From: Paracoccaceae bacterium | GTDB lineage: Bacteria > Pseudomonadota > Alphaproteobacteria > Rhodobacterales > Rhodobacteraceae | Direction: 5' to 3' | Length of the DNA: 64,000 bases | Assembly: GCA_020425085.1 (NCBI GenBank) | Contig: JAGQRW010000007.1 | Location: 496,001-560,000, forward strand | Part shown: in pieces, positions 17,781 to 30,928 of the stretch | Layout: each line of letters starts with the position of its first letter | Numbering within the stretch: position 1 is the stretch's first letter | Notes under the pieces: generated by a model | What the model saw: only the letters and a program-made list of their open reading frames with translations | Database searches by the model: none | What the model was told of the DNA's origin: nothing | Translations under genes and position numbers: made by a program

Positions 17781-18474
17781 CACCTTCCAGCGCCGCCGCA
17801 ATCAGACCCGCCACAGCCGGATCGGAACCGATTGGCGGCAATAGGCGGCCCTGAAACCCTGATTGACGCAGGTTTTGCGGCACATCGTCGGTCACATGGC
17901 TGGCGGTCAGGGCAAAGAATGGCAGGCAGTATGATTTTCGCGACAAGGGTGCGGATTGGTAAAGAAACGGTGCCTCTTCAATGAACCCGACCGCTACATC
18001 AGCAAAGATGCCGCGCGATTTTATCGCTGCAACCACCCGATGTGCGGCTTGGGCTGAATATGCCGAGCTGCGGCTGCCATGGGCGGCAAACAGCAGGGTT
18101 GCCTCACCGGCGGCAACTTCGTCATCGGCGGCGGCGGCCATAACGCGGCGGGCTATCAGATCAATCAGACCCGTATCGACACCAAAGGGCAAAAGCTGTG
18201 GCGCGTTCGATTGGTTTGCAGCACTCAGTCGCTGGGGCAGGTGGGTATTGGTGAACCAGCCTTCGGACATGAAAAACGGATAAACAAGTGGTCGCTCCAA
18301 TGCGTCAAGCGCATGATCAAGACTGCCTTTGGCACCCAATGTAGCGGTAGCGATCCGCCAGCCTGGCAATCGCGCTGATACCTCGGCACCAATTTCCGCC
18401 AACTGGCGCTCAGGCGCTTCCGGCGCACTGGGTGAGCCATGCGCGACGATCAGCGCCTCGCGCAGGGTAGCCAT
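17704..18474 (-). CDS. CbiX/SirB-type sirohydrochlorin chelatase-like protein, last gene of the nir operon
   Basis: 256 residues, two CbiX-like halves. The N-half has VAHGSPS, but where the partner His is expected it reads SEGWFTNTHLP, with Trp after the Gly and a displaced His. The C-half has AAHGSRSS and TASHVTDDVP, so its His pair is intact. ATG 18474 overlaps the nirN stop as TGATG. Heme d1 is made from siroheme, so a chelatase that puts iron into sirohydrochlorin belongs logically here. NirE alone gives precorrin-2, and no precorrin-2 dehydrogenase is visible in the window. The protein might instead be a cobaltochelatase or a degenerate homologue. Confidence 0.78.
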   Translation of the reverse strand: MATLREALIVAHGSPSAPEAPERQLAEIGAEVSARLPGWRIATATLGAKGSLDHALDALERPLVYPFFMSEGWFTNTHLPQRLSAANQSNAPQLLPFGVDTGLIDLIARRVMAAAADDEVAAGEATLLFAAHGSRSSAYSAQAAHRVVAAIKSRGIFADVAVGFIEEAPFLYQSAPLSRKSYCLPFFALTASHVTDDVPQNLRQSGFQGRLLPPIGSDPAVAGLIAAALEGVSPDPVSRGHASSRIPALEPDRTCG

Positions 18475-20027
18475 CAATGACTGGTTCCGGCGGAAAAGGT
18501 GATCTTGTTCCAGACGTTGTACTTGCCGGATGGTTTTCGCATCGGCAGGCGGCGAACCTCCTTCAGGGTGGCGGCGTCATAGACGATCACGGCACCGTCG
18601 TCTTCCCATATTGACACCAGCGCATATTTGCCATCGCGGGTGAACTCGGTATGCGCCACGGTCTTGCCGGGGGCTGGATCCAGTGTCTTGACGATCTCAA
18701 GGCTGTCCTTGTCGATGATATGCATCTTGTCGCGGTTCGGGCCGAAAAATACGCCGGACCAGACATAGGGCGTATTGTCGTGACTGCGCAGGAAAAAACC
18801 GGGGCCGAGGGTTTTGATCTGTTTGATCACCTTCCAGGTTTTCAGGTCGATCACACTTAGCACCGCCTCATTCAGATGCGGTGTTGCCATGACTTCGCGG
18901 CCCTGACTTAGCCAGGTGATGCCCGAACCCAGATGCGGCATTCCCGGCAGCGGAAATTCAGCCACCTCGCGGCCCACGATCAGGTTGATCACCACCGCCT
19001 TGTCGCCGGTGCGGTTGGTGCCGATCAGGTTGGTGTAATCGGGCGTGAAAAAGAAATCATCAAGCGGTTCGGCCACCTTGATGCACCGCCGCGCGAACAG
19101 GCCCTGTTCAGTGGCCAGCGATTCCTCCATGCCTTTTTCAAAGCTGTGAACAAATCCGTCGTGATAGGGGCCGGCATCGGGGCTGGTGGCTATTTCCCAG
19201 ATTTCCGGCGTGTCCTTCAGAGCCAGCACGAAACTGTCGCGCTGGGGTGCCTGATAGACGGCGGAAACCCGGCTGGGGGTGCCGTCAAGGCCGGTGACCT
19301 GGCGGATATTGGCGATGCTCAGGTCTTCGGTGGAAAGAATGGTCAGGGTGCGGGGCAGATAGTTCGCCACCGCCAGCCATTTGCCGTCACGGCTGATGGC
19401 GATGTTTCGGCTGTTCAGTCCGGCGCGCACGCGCCCGACCTCGGCCAGCGACCAGATATCGTATTTCTGCACCCATCCGTCACGCGACATGACAAAGACA
19501 TAGCGCCCGTCGGGGGAAAATTTCGGCCCGCCATGCACGGCAAACGGCGTGGCGAAACGATCCAGAACCTCGAAACTGTCGCCATCCAGCACCGAAACAT
19601 GGTGATCGCCGGTTTCCACCACCAGCGTGATGTTCATCGGATCGCCCGCAAAAACCGGGGCCGTGGCGGGTTTGTAATCGGCGTTGAAGCTGCGGGTGGC
19701 GGCGATATCGTCGGCGGTCCAGCCAGGGACCGTATCAAGCGGCGTCGCCAGATAGGCGGCGAGGGCGGTGATTTCCTCGGCACTCAGGATATCGGCGAAA
19801 CCCTCCATCTGGGTGGCGGGGCGGCCATTGGCGATCACCGCCTCAAGTTTCGGGCCCATCATCCGGCCAAGCGATTCCTGGATCAAGGCCGGTCCGGTGC
19901 CGCCAAGCCGCGATTCCGCGTGACACGAGGCGCAGTTGTCGCGGTAAATGACGATCACATCGGGTTCGGCCAGCGCCGGAACGGCAAGGGCAAGCCAGAG
20001 GCTAATTGAAACGATGCGCTGGATCAT
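18474..20027 (-). CDS. nirN: NirN, dihydro-heme d1 dehydrogenase (c-type cytochrome with d1 propeller)
   Basis: 517 residues. A Sec signal peptide (about 1-20, ending VPALAEP) is followed by one c-type heme site CASCH and a cytochrome c domain to about residue 105. The rest resembles the eight-bladed d1-binding propeller of NirS ([37 protein letters not shown]). NirN oxidises dihydro-heme d1 to heme d1 in the periplasm, the last step of cofactor synthesis, and hands it to NirS. It overlaps the end of nirJ by 26 bp and is coupled to the CbiX-like gene. Confidence 0.93.
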   Translation of the reverse strand: MIQRIVSISLWLALAVPALAEPDVIVIYRDNCASCHAESRLGGTGPALIQESLGRMMGPKLEAVIANGRPATQMEGFADILSAEEITALAAYLATPLDTVPGWTADDIAATRSFNADYKPATAPVFAGDPMNITLVVETGDHHVSVLDGDSFEVLDRFATPFAVHGGPKFSPDGRYVFVMSRDGWVQKYDIWSLAEVGRVRAGLNSRNIAISRDGKWLAVANYLPRTLTILSTEDLSIANIRQVTGLDGTPSRVSAVYQAPQRDSFVLALKDTPEIWEIATSPDAGPYHDGFVHSFEKGMEESLATEQGLFARRCIKVAEPLDDFFFTPDYTNLIGTNRTGDKAVVINLIVGREVAEFPLPGMPHLGSGITWLSQGREVMATPHLNEAVLSVIDLKTWKVIKQIKTLGPGFFLRSHDNTPYVWSGVFFGPNRDKMHIIDKDSLEIVKTLDPAPGKTVAHTEFTRDGKYALVSIWEDDGAVIVYDAATLKEVRRLPMRKPSGKYNVWNKITFSAGTSH

Positions 20028-21231
20028 GGCTTTTGCCTCGGAATGGCGTGACAGTCAGGCGGCTGGCCTCATCGGTGCCGATTTCTTTGGCCGAAAGATA
20101 ACAGGCGGGATCTTCCGCCCAAGGATCACCGGTCAGTTGCAAGGCGCGGATACGGGTGTTGCCGCCACAAACCGCCTGGAACGCGCAGGCGCCACAGCGG
20201 CCTTTCAGCGGACGGGGGCGGGTTCTGAGGGTGGCAAGAATCGCGTCATTGCCGGTCCAAAGCTCTGAAAACGGGGTCTCTTTCACGTTGCCGATAGTGT
20301 AATCCGACCAATAGGTATCGGGATGAACCTTGCCTTGCGGGTCGATATTGCCAACACCAAGGCCGGATGAATTGCCACCCCATGCCTCCAGATGGTCGCG
20401 CACCTGCCTTGTTTGGGTGGCGTCGAAATTCCGTTCAACCCAATTCAGGAAATAGACCGCATCGGCGTCATTGTTGCCGGTGACGATTTCAAGGGGATGA
20501 TCGCCGGTTACTGCATCCCAGGCGCGCTCGATCAACAGATCCATGGCGGCGCGGGTGTGGTTGTGTTCGGTATCCTCGCCGCGGTGCTTGTCACCGCGAC
20601 CGGCATAAACCAGATGGCTGAGATAGAACTTGTCCACCCCTTCGGCATCGCAGAGATCCAGCATTTCCGGCAGGTGATGGGCGTTATCCCTGGTCAGGGT
20701 AAAGCGAAGGCCAACCTTGACGCCGCGCGCCTTGCAGGCGCGAAGCCCCGCCAGCGCATCGGCAAATGCCCCATCAACACCACGAAACCAGTCGTTTGTG
20801 GCCCCGATGCCGTCAAGCGAGATGCCGACATAATCAAACCCGAGCGCCGCCACCCGGTCGGCATTGTCGCCGCCAAGTTTGGTGCCGTTGGTCGAAAGGC
20901 TGAGATGGCGGAAATCAAGCGACCGCGCCCGCTCGGCCAGATCAAAGAAACCTTCGCGCGACAGGGGTTCGCCCCCCGAAAGGATCAGCGCCGGCACCTT
21001 GAAGGCAGCCAGATCATCCAGCACCCCCATCGCCTGCGGCTGGCTGAGTTCGCCGGGAAACGCCACATCCGCCGAGGTGGTATAGCAATGGCGGCATTTA
21101 AGGTTGCAGCGCCGGGTCAGGTTCCAGATCACCACCGGTTTGACGACCTCGCCGGTCTGTCCAAATCCGCGCCGGGTGCGAACCGGCGTCGGTTTCACCA
21201 GTTCGTTCATGTATTGGGTCAGTCGAAACAT
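20002..21231 (-). CDS. nirJ: NirJ, radical SAM enzyme of heme d1 biosynthesis
   Basis: 409 residues. The radical SAM cluster motif is [11 protein letters not shown] (C-x3-C-x2-C), followed by the SAM-binding ILSGGEPL. The C-terminal region [20 protein letters not shown] has the auxiliary-cluster cysteines of SPASM/twitch-type proteins. NirJ removes two propionate side chains from didecarboxysiroheme on the way to heme d1. It begins 3 bp after nirH and its end overlaps nirN. Confidence 0.94.
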   Translation of the reverse strand: MFRLTQYMNELVKPTPVRTRRGFGQTGEVVKPVVIWNLTRRCNLKCRHCYTTSADVAFPGELSQPQAMGVLDDLAAFKVPALILSGGEPLSREGFFDLAERARSLDFRHLSLSTNGTKLGGDNADRVAALGFDYVGISLDGIGATNDWFRGVDGAFADALAGLRACKARGVKVGLRFTLTRDNAHHLPEMLDLCDAEGVDKFYLSHLVYAGRGDKHRGEDTEHNHTRAAMDLLIERAWDAVTGDHPLEIVTGNNDADAVYFLNWVERNFDATQTRQVRDHLEAWGGNSSGLGVGNIDPQGKVHPDTYWSDYTIGNVKETPFSELWTGNDAILATLRTRPRPLKGRCGACAFQAVCGGNTRIRALQLTGDPWAEDPACYLSAKEIGTDEASRLTVTPFRGKSHDPAHRFN

Positions 21232-21234
21232 CTT

Positions 21235-21723
21235 TCAGCCCTCGCTTGCCGGCAGGCGAAAGCCGGTTTTTTTCAGAATTCGGGTGGAATAAAGGATATC
21301 GTTGCCGTTGCAAGCATCCCCAAGAACATTTGCGATATCGCGGCGCTTGGCCTCGACCTCATCGCGGTTGCTGCCGTGGATCATGGCGAACATGTTATAC
21401 GGCCAGTCAGGCAACGCGCGCGGGCGCAAATAGCAATGCGAAACGAAATCAAGCGCGCCGACGATGGTGCCAAGTTCCGAGGCCCGGTTGTCATCGACGT
21501 TCCAAACACTCATGCCGTTAGCGGACATGCCAAGGGCATAATGGTTCGGTGCCAGCGCGATCCGACGGATCACGCCCTTGTCCTGCATGGCGGCAAGGCG
21601 GGCGATCACCTCGGCCTCGTCCAGTCCCAGCCAGGTGGCGACTTCCTGATATGGCGCAGGCGTCAGGGGCAGCCCGACCTGGGTTGCGGCGATCAGTCGG
21701 CGGTCGCTGGCATCAAGCGTCAT
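21235..21723 (-). CDS. nirH: NirH, Lrp/AsnC-type siroheme decarboxylase subunit
   Basis: 162 residues: winged HTH-like N-terminus (TPAPYQEVATWLGLDEAEVI) and an AsnC-type C-terminal domain. GVIRRIALAPNHYALGMSAN and FAMIHGSNRDEVE match the NirH branch. The protein belongs to the heterologous NirDLGH set that decarboxylates two acetates of siroheme; despite its fold it is an enzyme subunit, not a regulator. The start overlaps the nirG stop as ATGA. Confidence 0.88.
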   Translation of the reverse strand: MTLDASDRRLIAATQVGLPLTPAPYQEVATWLGLDEAEVIARLAAMQDKGVIRRIALAPNHYALGMSANGMSVWNVDDNRASELGTIVGALDFVSHCYLRPRALPDWPYNMFAMIHGSNRDEVEAKRRDIANVLGDACNGNDILYSTRILKKTGFRLPASEG

Positions 21724-22202
21724 AGGTTCACCCGAAAGCCGATAAAGAATTCTTCGAGTTTGGGAAACAGGTGCACTTTCAGCCCGGTTTCGGTCTCGAT
21801 ATCACCTGCCACCCTGTTGATCTGATGTTTCTTTTCGGTCGCCAGAACGAACCACATGTTCAACCGGTGGGTGCGTTCATAATTATGCGCCACTTCGGGA
21901 TGCGCGTTGACTTTGGTCAGGACTGTATCGAATTGATCCTCAGGCACCGCCATGGCGCAGAGGCAAAAGGCACCGCCCATTGCTTCGGCATCAAAGAACG
22001 GGCCGAAACGGGTGATTGCGCCCTGTTCGCGCAAATGTTTCAGGCGCGAGATCAGTTCGCTTTCGGACAGGCCAAGCGTCCTGCCGGCCTCGGCAAACGG
22101 GCGCGAGGTCAGGGGAAACTCGCCCTGCAATGCGTTGATGATGGCACGGTCGGTGGCATCCAGCGCGTCTTCGGGAAGGGGGGCGCGTCGCATTCCGCTC
22201 AT
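21720..22202 (-). CDS. nirG: NirG, Lrp/AsnC-type siroheme decarboxylase subunit
   Basis: 160 residues beginning MSGMRRAPLPEDALDATDRA at ATG 22202, which overlaps the nirDL stop as ATGA; the frame is open to 22277 but that part is antisense shadow of nirDL. It contains an HTH-like segment (GRTLGLSESELISRLKHL), GAITRFGPFFDAEAMGG and YERTHRLNMWFVLATE, where a His/Arg-rich stretch lies near the presumed active site of NirG/NirL-type proteins. It acts with NirDL and NirH in siroheme decarboxylation in the cytoplasm. Confidence 0.88.
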   Translation of the reverse strand: MSGMRRAPLPEDALDATDRAIINALQGEFPLTSRPFAEAGRTLGLSESELISRLKHLREQGAITRFGPFFDAEAMGGAFCLCAMAVPEDQFDTVLTKVNAHPEVAHNYERTHRLNMWFVLATEKKHQINRVAGDIETETGLKVHLFPKLEEFFIGFRVNL

Positions 22203-23185
22203 TCTGCCGCCTCCTGATGCACCAGCGCACCTTGTTGCTTGAAGCACTTGACCGAAAACAGCACTTGATGCGTACAACCCGCCAGTTCCGGCAGCGCGCT
22301 GGCGGCACGCAGGGTTTCAAGGGCGGCTTCGCGGCTTTGGGCGTGGATCATGGAAAACAGCGAAAACGGCCACAGCCCTTCGATGCGCGGTCGCTGATAA
22401 CAAAGGGTGACGCCGGGATGGCGGGCCAGCACAGGCCCGGCGATGTCGATCCGGTCTTCGGGTACATCCCAGACCACCATGGCGTTGGATTTCCAGCCGA
22501 TGGCGCGGTGGCGCACAATGACGCCGATACGGGTCAGGATGCCCGCGGTTTGTAGTGCCTCGATGCGGGCGATGATGTCGCTTTCGCTGCGCCCAAGCGC
22601 GGCGGCGATGGCCGCGAACGGGAGGGGGATCAGCGGCAAACCTTCGGTCATTGCCTGCACAATGGGGCGATCCGCCGGGCGCAACGCCTCGGGATCAATA
22701 TTCGCCGGTTGCGGTGTCGCGCGTGCATCACCTTTCAGCGAAAATCCAAGATCAATGTTGAAGGCCTTCAACAAAGGCAGATCAAGCACCTCAAGCCCGG
22801 TATTGACGGCGATGCGTTCCAGACTTTGCGCCAATCGTTCGCGATCAGGCGCAGTTGCCACGAACCATAGGTTCCACACATGTTCGCGCAGATAGGAATG
22901 GTTGACGCCGGGTTCGGCCCCGACAATATCAGCGACGGTTTCAATCTGCGCTTCGGGAACCGCAAGTGCCGCCAGGGTCGAGGCACCGACCGTGTTCGGG
23001 CGTACCGTGGCACCGACGCGCGTGATCATGCCCCGATCCGCCAATGACCGAAGACGCGCCAGCACCTCGGCCTCGGTACGGCCAAGGCTGGCGGCGATGG
23101 CGGCATAAGGCTGCGATACCAGCGGCAGATCGCGCTGGAACCGGTCCAGCAGTGCCTGATCCAAATCTGAAAGCGTGTCCAGCAT
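22199..23185 (-). CDS. nirDL: NirD-NirL fusion, siroheme decarboxylase
   Basis: 328 residues made of two complete Lrp/AsnC-like units. The first (about 1-155) has MITRVGATVRPNTVG and LREHVWNLWFVATA; the second (about 170-320) has ILTRIGVIVRHRAIGWKSN and GLWPFSLFSMIHAQ. Each unit keeps its own HTH-like helix pair (ASLGRTEAEVLARL and AALGRSESDIIARI). In pseudomonads NirD and NirL are separate; the fused form is known from other denitrifiers. It decarboxylates siroheme to 12,18-didecarboxysiroheme. It starts 3 bp after nirF. Confidence 0.9.
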   Translation of the reverse strand: MLDTLSDLDQALLDRFQRDLPLVSQPYAAIAASLGRTEAEVLARLRSLADRGMITRVGATVRPNTVGASTLAALAVPEAQIETVADIVGAEPGVNHSYLREHVWNLWFVATAPDRERLAQSLERIAVNTGLEVLDLPLLKAFNIDLGFSLKGDARATPQPANIDPEALRPADRPIVQAMTEGLPLIPLPFAAIAAALGRSESDIIARIEALQTAGILTRIGVIVRHRAIGWKSNAMVVWDVPEDRIDIAGPVLARHPGVTLCYQRPRIEGLWPFSLFSMIHAQSREAALETLRAASALPELAGCTHQVLFSVKCFKQQGALVHQEAAE

Positions 23186-23188
23186 CGG

Positions 23189-24340
23189 CTACAGCCCTAT
23201 CCGGTGGGCGCGTGAGGTGAAAAAGATGCCGGATGGCGATTGCGCGGCAATCTCGGCTATCAGGTGGTAATCGAAACTGTCAAAGACCTTGACCTTGTCA
23301 GCATCGCGCACCGAAATCCAGACCTCGGCCCCGCGCGGGGCAAATTCCATGTGCAGAACCCCCTCGCCGGGGGTCAGGGTCTTGACGACCTGATGATTGC
23401 GGCTGTCCACCACCTGAACCGTATCGTTCAACGGCGTGGCAAAGTTCACCCAGACATAGGGTGAACCGGGTTGCGCGATGATGAAAACCGGCTGGCCATG
23501 AGTCTTGGTACGGGCGGTTTCGGTCAGGCTGCGCCGATCCACCCACAAAAGTTCGTGCTGGCCGACCGCAGGCAACACGAACTGATCGCCGGTAAAGGCC
23601 CAGCCCTGAAGATGCGGCATCTTGTAGACCGGCAGATCCTCCTGGTCCTTGCCGTAATCCTTCAGGAACCGTACCGGTTCCGGCTTGTCGGCCCAAAGGT
23701 CGATGGCGGTTACGCCCTTTTCACCGAACAACCCGATCAGAAATGTGCGCCCGTCATCGGTCAGAACCGCGTCGTAGGGGTTTTTGCCGACATCGCCCAG
23801 CTTGGTCAGAACCATTTCGGGGCCGGAAAAATCCGCCATCCATGCCTCACCACTATCCCAGGTGGCCCAGGCAAACCGCCGCCTTGGCAGATCGACCAGA
23901 CCGATGGTCTTGGCGTTCAGGGGAATGTCCGCGACCATTTCCAGCGTATCGGCATCAAACACCCGGACACCGCCGGGTTCATAGTTGGAAACCGCGATCA
24001 GCTTGCCATCGTCCGAGATGGCGCCGCCGATGGAATTGCCCGCCTGAAGCACGCGCTTGACGATGGCTTGGCTAAGCATGTTAACCTTGGTCAGCCCGCC
24101 GTCGCGCCCGAACACATAGGCAAACCGTTCGTCCGGTGAATAGGTAATGCTGGCATGGCTGAGGTCGCCCAGCCCTTCGATCCGCCCAATCGCGGCGTGT
24201 TCGGAACGATCGACCGCCAAAAGCGAACCGGTGGTGCGTTCCACCACCAGCCCCAGATCGCCGGTGGCCATGGTCGTATCGGCGGCACAAACCGGAGCGG
24301 TCATCAGGATCAGGGCAAGGGCAAGTATCGGGCGTTTCAT
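23189..24340 (-). CDS. nirF: NirF, heme d1 biosynthesis protein
   Basis: 383 residues. The start is ATG 24340 (MKRPILALALILMTAPVCAA), overlapping the nirC stop as ATGA; an upstream start at 24373 would bury the signal peptide. The leader directs export. The Cys near the cleavage point (APVCAAD) is a poor lipobox, whereas some NirF proteins are lipoproteins, so a Sec-cleaved soluble form is as likely. The remainder is a NirS-like propeller without a cytochrome c domain (VLHMEFAPRGAEVWISVRDA). NirF acts late in heme d1 synthesis in the periplasm. Confidence 0.92.
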   Translation of the reverse strand: MKRPILALALILMTAPVCAADTTMATGDLGLVVERTTGSLLAVDRSEHAAIGRIEGLGDLSHASITYSPDERFAYVFGRDGGLTKVNMLSQAIVKRVLQAGNSIGGAISDDGKLIAVSNYEPGGVRVFDADTLEMVADIPLNAKTIGLVDLPRRRFAWATWDSGEAWMADFSGPEMVLTKLGDVGKNPYDAVLTDDGRTFLIGLFGEKGVTAIDLWADKPEPVRFLKDYGKDQEDLPVYKMPHLQGWAFTGDQFVLPAVGQHELLWVDRRSLTETARTKTHGQPVFIIAQPGSPYVWVNFATPLNDTVQVVDSRNHQVVKTLTPGEGVLHMEFAPRGAEVWISVRDADKVKVFDSFDYHLIAEIAAQSPSGIFFTSRAHRIGL

Positions 24341-24654
24341 TTGGCTTCTTTCAACAGGTAGTTGGCGATCCACATCGCCTCATCCTCGGTCAGTAACGGG
24401 CGCCAGGGGGGCATGGCGGTGCCGGGAACGCCGTCAAGTATGATCAACGCCAGACCCTCGGGCGCGGCCCCGGCAAGGGCCTTGCGGGTCAGGGGTTTGC
24501 CAAGCCCGCCGGCGCGGGTCAGACCGTGGCAGGAGCCGCAATCCTGAAGGATCATGTGTTCCAGACGTTCGGCGCGCTCGGGGGTGATGTCTGCGATTGC
24601 CGGCCCTGATAACATGAAAACCGCCAGCAGAACAAATGCTGCTGGTTTATACAT
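24337..24654 (-). CDS. nirC: NirC, small c-type cytochrome (cytochrome c55x)
   Basis: 105 residues with a Sec signal (about 1-22, ending SGPAIAD), heme-binding CGSCH at about 39-43 and the axial Met in GTAMPPW. It is a monoheme periplasmic electron carrier for NirS and probably for NirF/NirN during cofactor maturation. It overlaps nirE by 8 bp and nirF by 4 bp. Confidence 0.9.
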   Translation of the reverse strand: MYKPAAFVLLAVFMLSGPAIADITPERAERLEHMILQDCGSCHGLTRAGGLGKPLTRKALAGAAPEGLALIILDGVPGTAMPPWRPLLTEDEAMWIANYLLKEAK

Positions 24655-25453
24655 GAACTACCTCGATGCTGCGCATGATTTCCTGCACCAAACCGGTTGG
24701 CGCAATGCCGACCGGCAGATCGTCGTAGATTGAAACCACATGGCCGATCACGAACAGTACCGGCGATTCCACCGCTTTCAGAGCGGTTGCGATTGCAATA
24801 CCGGCAAGGGTCGAGGTGATGCGACGCTCGCGCGGGGTGGTGGCGGCGGCAATCGCCATCACCGGCAGATCGGAGGGCATACCGTGGGCGATCAACTGGC
24901 GGGCGATAACGGCGATGTTGGCGGCCCCCATATAGACCACCAGCGTGGTCTGTTCATCGGCCAGGCTGGACCAGTCCAGATCAAGCGGCTGGTCGGCCGC
25001 GCGATGGCCGGTGACATAGCGAACCCCGGTGGCATATCCGCGTTGGGTCAGCGGCAGCCCGGCGGAACAGGCCGCCCCTTGTGCTGCGGTGATGCCGGGT
25101 ACGAAACCAACCTCGATCCCGGCCTGGCGCAGGCATTCCGCCTCTTCACCGCCGCGCCCGAAGATCAGCGGATCACCGCCCTTCAGGCGGGCCACCGTCA
25201 GACCCTCCTGGGCCAGTTCCACCAGCAACTGGTTGATTTTTTCCTGCGGCACCGAATGGTTGCTTGCCGCCTTGCCGACTGAAATGCGGCGGGTCTTACT
25301 CGGGATCAGCGCCATGATTTCCGCGGAAACCAGACGGTCAAACACCACCACATCGGCGCTTTGCAGAAGTTTGAGCGCGCGCAGCGTCAGAAGTTCGGGA
25401 TCGCCCGGACCTGCGCCGATGAGGAAGACTTTGCCGTTGATTAGGTCTTTCAC
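24647..25453 (-). CDS. nirE: NirE, uroporphyrinogen-III C-methyltransferase (SUMT)
   Basis: 268 residues. The class III SAM methyltransferase motifs are FLIGAGPGDPELLTLRA at the N-terminus, LKGGDPLIFGRGGEE, and FVPGITAAQGAACSAGLPLT. It makes precorrin-2 from uroporphyrinogen III, the entry step to siroheme and heme d1. The start is GTG 25453. It is a stand-alone SUMT without the CysG dehydrogenase/ferrochelatase domain, so other enzymes must supply oxidation and iron insertion. Confidence 0.93.
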   Translation of the reverse strand: MKDLINGKVFLIGAGPGDPELLTLRALKLLQSADVVVFDRLVSAEIMALIPSKTRRISVGKAASNHSVPQEKINQLLVELAQEGLTVARLKGGDPLIFGRGGEEAECLRQAGIEVGFVPGITAAQGAACSAGLPLTQRGYATGVRYVTGHRAADQPLDLDWSSLADEQTTLVVYMGAANIAVIARQLIAHGMPSDLPVMAIAAATTPRERRITSTLAGIAIATALKAVESPVLFVIGHVVSIYDDLPVGIAPTGLVQEIMRSIEVVHV

Positions 25454-25490
25454 GGGGAATCTCGCCTGAATAGGGTATTGAACACATGAT

Positions 25491-25515
25491 GAGAGGGGCC
25501 ATCCCGGCCCCCCTC
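25491..25515 (-). other. intercistronic hairpin between nirS and nirE
   Basis: On the minus strand GAGGGGGGCC, loop GGGAT, GGCCCCTCTC pair over 10 bp with one G-U. No T-run follows, so this is more likely an mRNA stabiliser or processing point that keeps nirS more abundant than the downstream biosynthetic genes than a strong terminator. Confidence 0.55.
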
Positions 25516-25532
25516 GATTTCACGGCAAAGGA

Positions 25533-29449
<3,917 letters not shown>

Positions 29450-29459
29450 GGGGCCAGAA

Positions 29460-30344
29460 ATGCTGACACGCCGCCGATTCCTGAGCATCACCGCCGCCGC
29501 CCTTGCAGCCCCCGCTGCCAACGCATCCACAACCGAGACCTGGCAGGGTGTGGCGATGGGTTCACGCGCCAGCATCACGCTGGTTGGTGCAACCCGGCAT
29601 CGGGCGCGGCGGGTATTTCGCCGCGTAGAGGCGCGGCTGCAACGAATCGAGGCGATGTTCTCGCTGCATCGCGACTCGGCATTGACGCGGCTCAATCGCG
29701 ATGGCCGGCTTTCTCATCCGGCACCCGAAATGCTGGCGCTGTTTGATCTTGCGGGCAGGGTCCACGCGGCGACCGGCGGCCGGTTCGATCCCAGCGTGCA
29801 ACCCCTGTGGCTGGCCCGTGCCACCGGCGGCGATACCGACGCGGCGCGACGGTTGATCGGCTGGCAGAATGTGACAGCGACGCCCACGGAAATTCGCCTG
29901 CATGTGCCGGGCATGGCGCTGACCTTCAACGGCATCGCCCAGGGCGAAGCGGCGGATCAGATCGCAGCCCTGATGCGCGATGAAGGTTTTGGCAACGTGA
30001 TGATCGACATGGGCGAGGTGATGGCACTGGGGCAGCGGCCCGGCGGCGGCGATTGGCGCGGTGCGGTGGCCATGCCCGACGGGCGCGAAGTGGTGCGAAC
30101 CGGCCTTAGCGATCGCGCGCTGGCCACCTCGTCACCGTTTGGCACGCGGATTGGCAAAGACGGGCAGGGTGCGCATATCCTGGCCCCGGACGGTCGGCCG
30201 CCGGTTTGGCAACTGGTGTCGGTTTCCGCAGATCGGGCTGCCCTTGCCGATGCATTATCCACGGCGTTCTGCCTGATGGATCGGGCGTCGATCGACACGG
30301 CGTTGCAGGCATTTGCGGCAACCAGACTGATCGCCATCGCCTGA
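29460..30344 (+). CDS. nirX: NirX, ApbE-family FAD:protein FMN transferase
   Basis: 294 residues. The N-terminus LTRRRFLSITAAALAAPAA has a Tat-like RRxFL signal. Conserved parts include the VAMGSRASITL strand, FDPSVQPLW, TFNGIAQGEAADQI and NVMIDMGEVMALG. ApbE proteins attach FMN covalently to a Thr/Ser of an acceptor in the periplasm; the acceptor here should be NirI, 10 bp upstream in the same operon. Matches the nirIX arrangement of Paracoccus. Confidence 0.9.
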   Translation: MLTRRRFLSITAAALAAPAANASTTETWQGVAMGSRASITLVGATRHRARRVFRRVEARLQRIEAMFSLHRDSALTRLNRDGRLSHPAPEMLALFDLAGRVHAATGGRFDPSVQPLWLARATGGDTDAARRLIGWQNVTATPTEIRLHVPGMALTFNGIAQGEAADQIAALMRDEGFGNVMIDMGEVMALGQRPGGGDWRGAVAMPDGREVVRTGLSDRALATSSPFGTRIGKDGQGAHILAPDGRPPVWQLVSVSADRAALADALSTAFCLMDRASIDTALQAFAATRLIAIA

Positions 30345-30352
30345 TTTCCGGT

Positions 30353-30372
30353 CAGGGCGGCAGCCTGTTTTT
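30353..30372 (+). terminator. probable terminator of nirIX
   Basis: CAGGGC-GGCA-GCCTG hairpin with one bulged base, followed directly by TTTTT, 9 bases after the nirX stop. Short stem, but the position between convergent operons fits. Confidence 0.5.
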
Positions 30373-30928
30373 ACTGAAATGCCGCAGCAAATGCCGGCGG
30401 CAGTTCAAATTCCTGCAAGGCCCGCGCCCGGCCTTCGGGTGACATCTTCAGTGCCGATTTGGTGACGATGCGCACCAGTTCCGCCTGATCCCGGCCTTCG
30501 GCGAAGGGCAAAAGGTAATAGCGGATGAAGGTGAAGCAAATGACATCCTCCAGCGCCTGCACCTCAGCATCGCGTTTCAGGCCCGATTTCAGCAGCATCT
30601 GGGCAACCCGCGCAGTGTCAGTGGAACTGTATCCTGCATCCTGCATCATTTCGCCCAGTCGCGCGCCGTGGCGCCTGGCCTGTTCGCGCCGCCATTGCAG
30701 ATAGCCCTGGCGGCCTTCGGGGTAATCCTTGCGCGCCAGTTTCCAGCGTTCCACATGCTGCCCGCGCGCGGCAATCTGCAACAGATCCGAGGCATCGGGA
30801 AACAGTCGATCAAGCTCGGCACTCATCCTCTCGCCATAAAGCAGCGAGGCGGGGCAGCCTTCTTCGATATTCGGATCGGCGGAGTTTGCCGCGTCGATGG
30901 CGGCAAGAACCGCCGCAAGCCGGCTCAT
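30371..30928 (-). CDS. DUF4202 family protein
   Basis: 185 residues, soluble, mostly helical. The block GQHVERWKLARKDYPEGRQG and the late QALEDVICFTFIRYYLLPFA are characteristic of DUF4202. No catalytic mechanism is established that I know of. The gene starts inside the end of the Crp/Fnr regulator gene (ATGA overlap), so it is co-expressed with the presumed denitrification regulator and may be linked to nitrogen-oxide metabolism; inference from position only. Confidence 0.82.
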   Translation of the reverse strand: MSRLAAVLAAIDAANSADPNIEEGCPASLLYGERMSAELDRLFPDASDLLQIAARGQHVERWKLARKDYPEGRQGYLQWRREQARRHGARLGEMMQDAGYSSTDTARVAQMLLKSGLKRDAEVQALEDVICFTFIRYYLLPFAEGRDQAELVRIVTKSALKMSPEGRARALQEFELPPAFAAAFQ

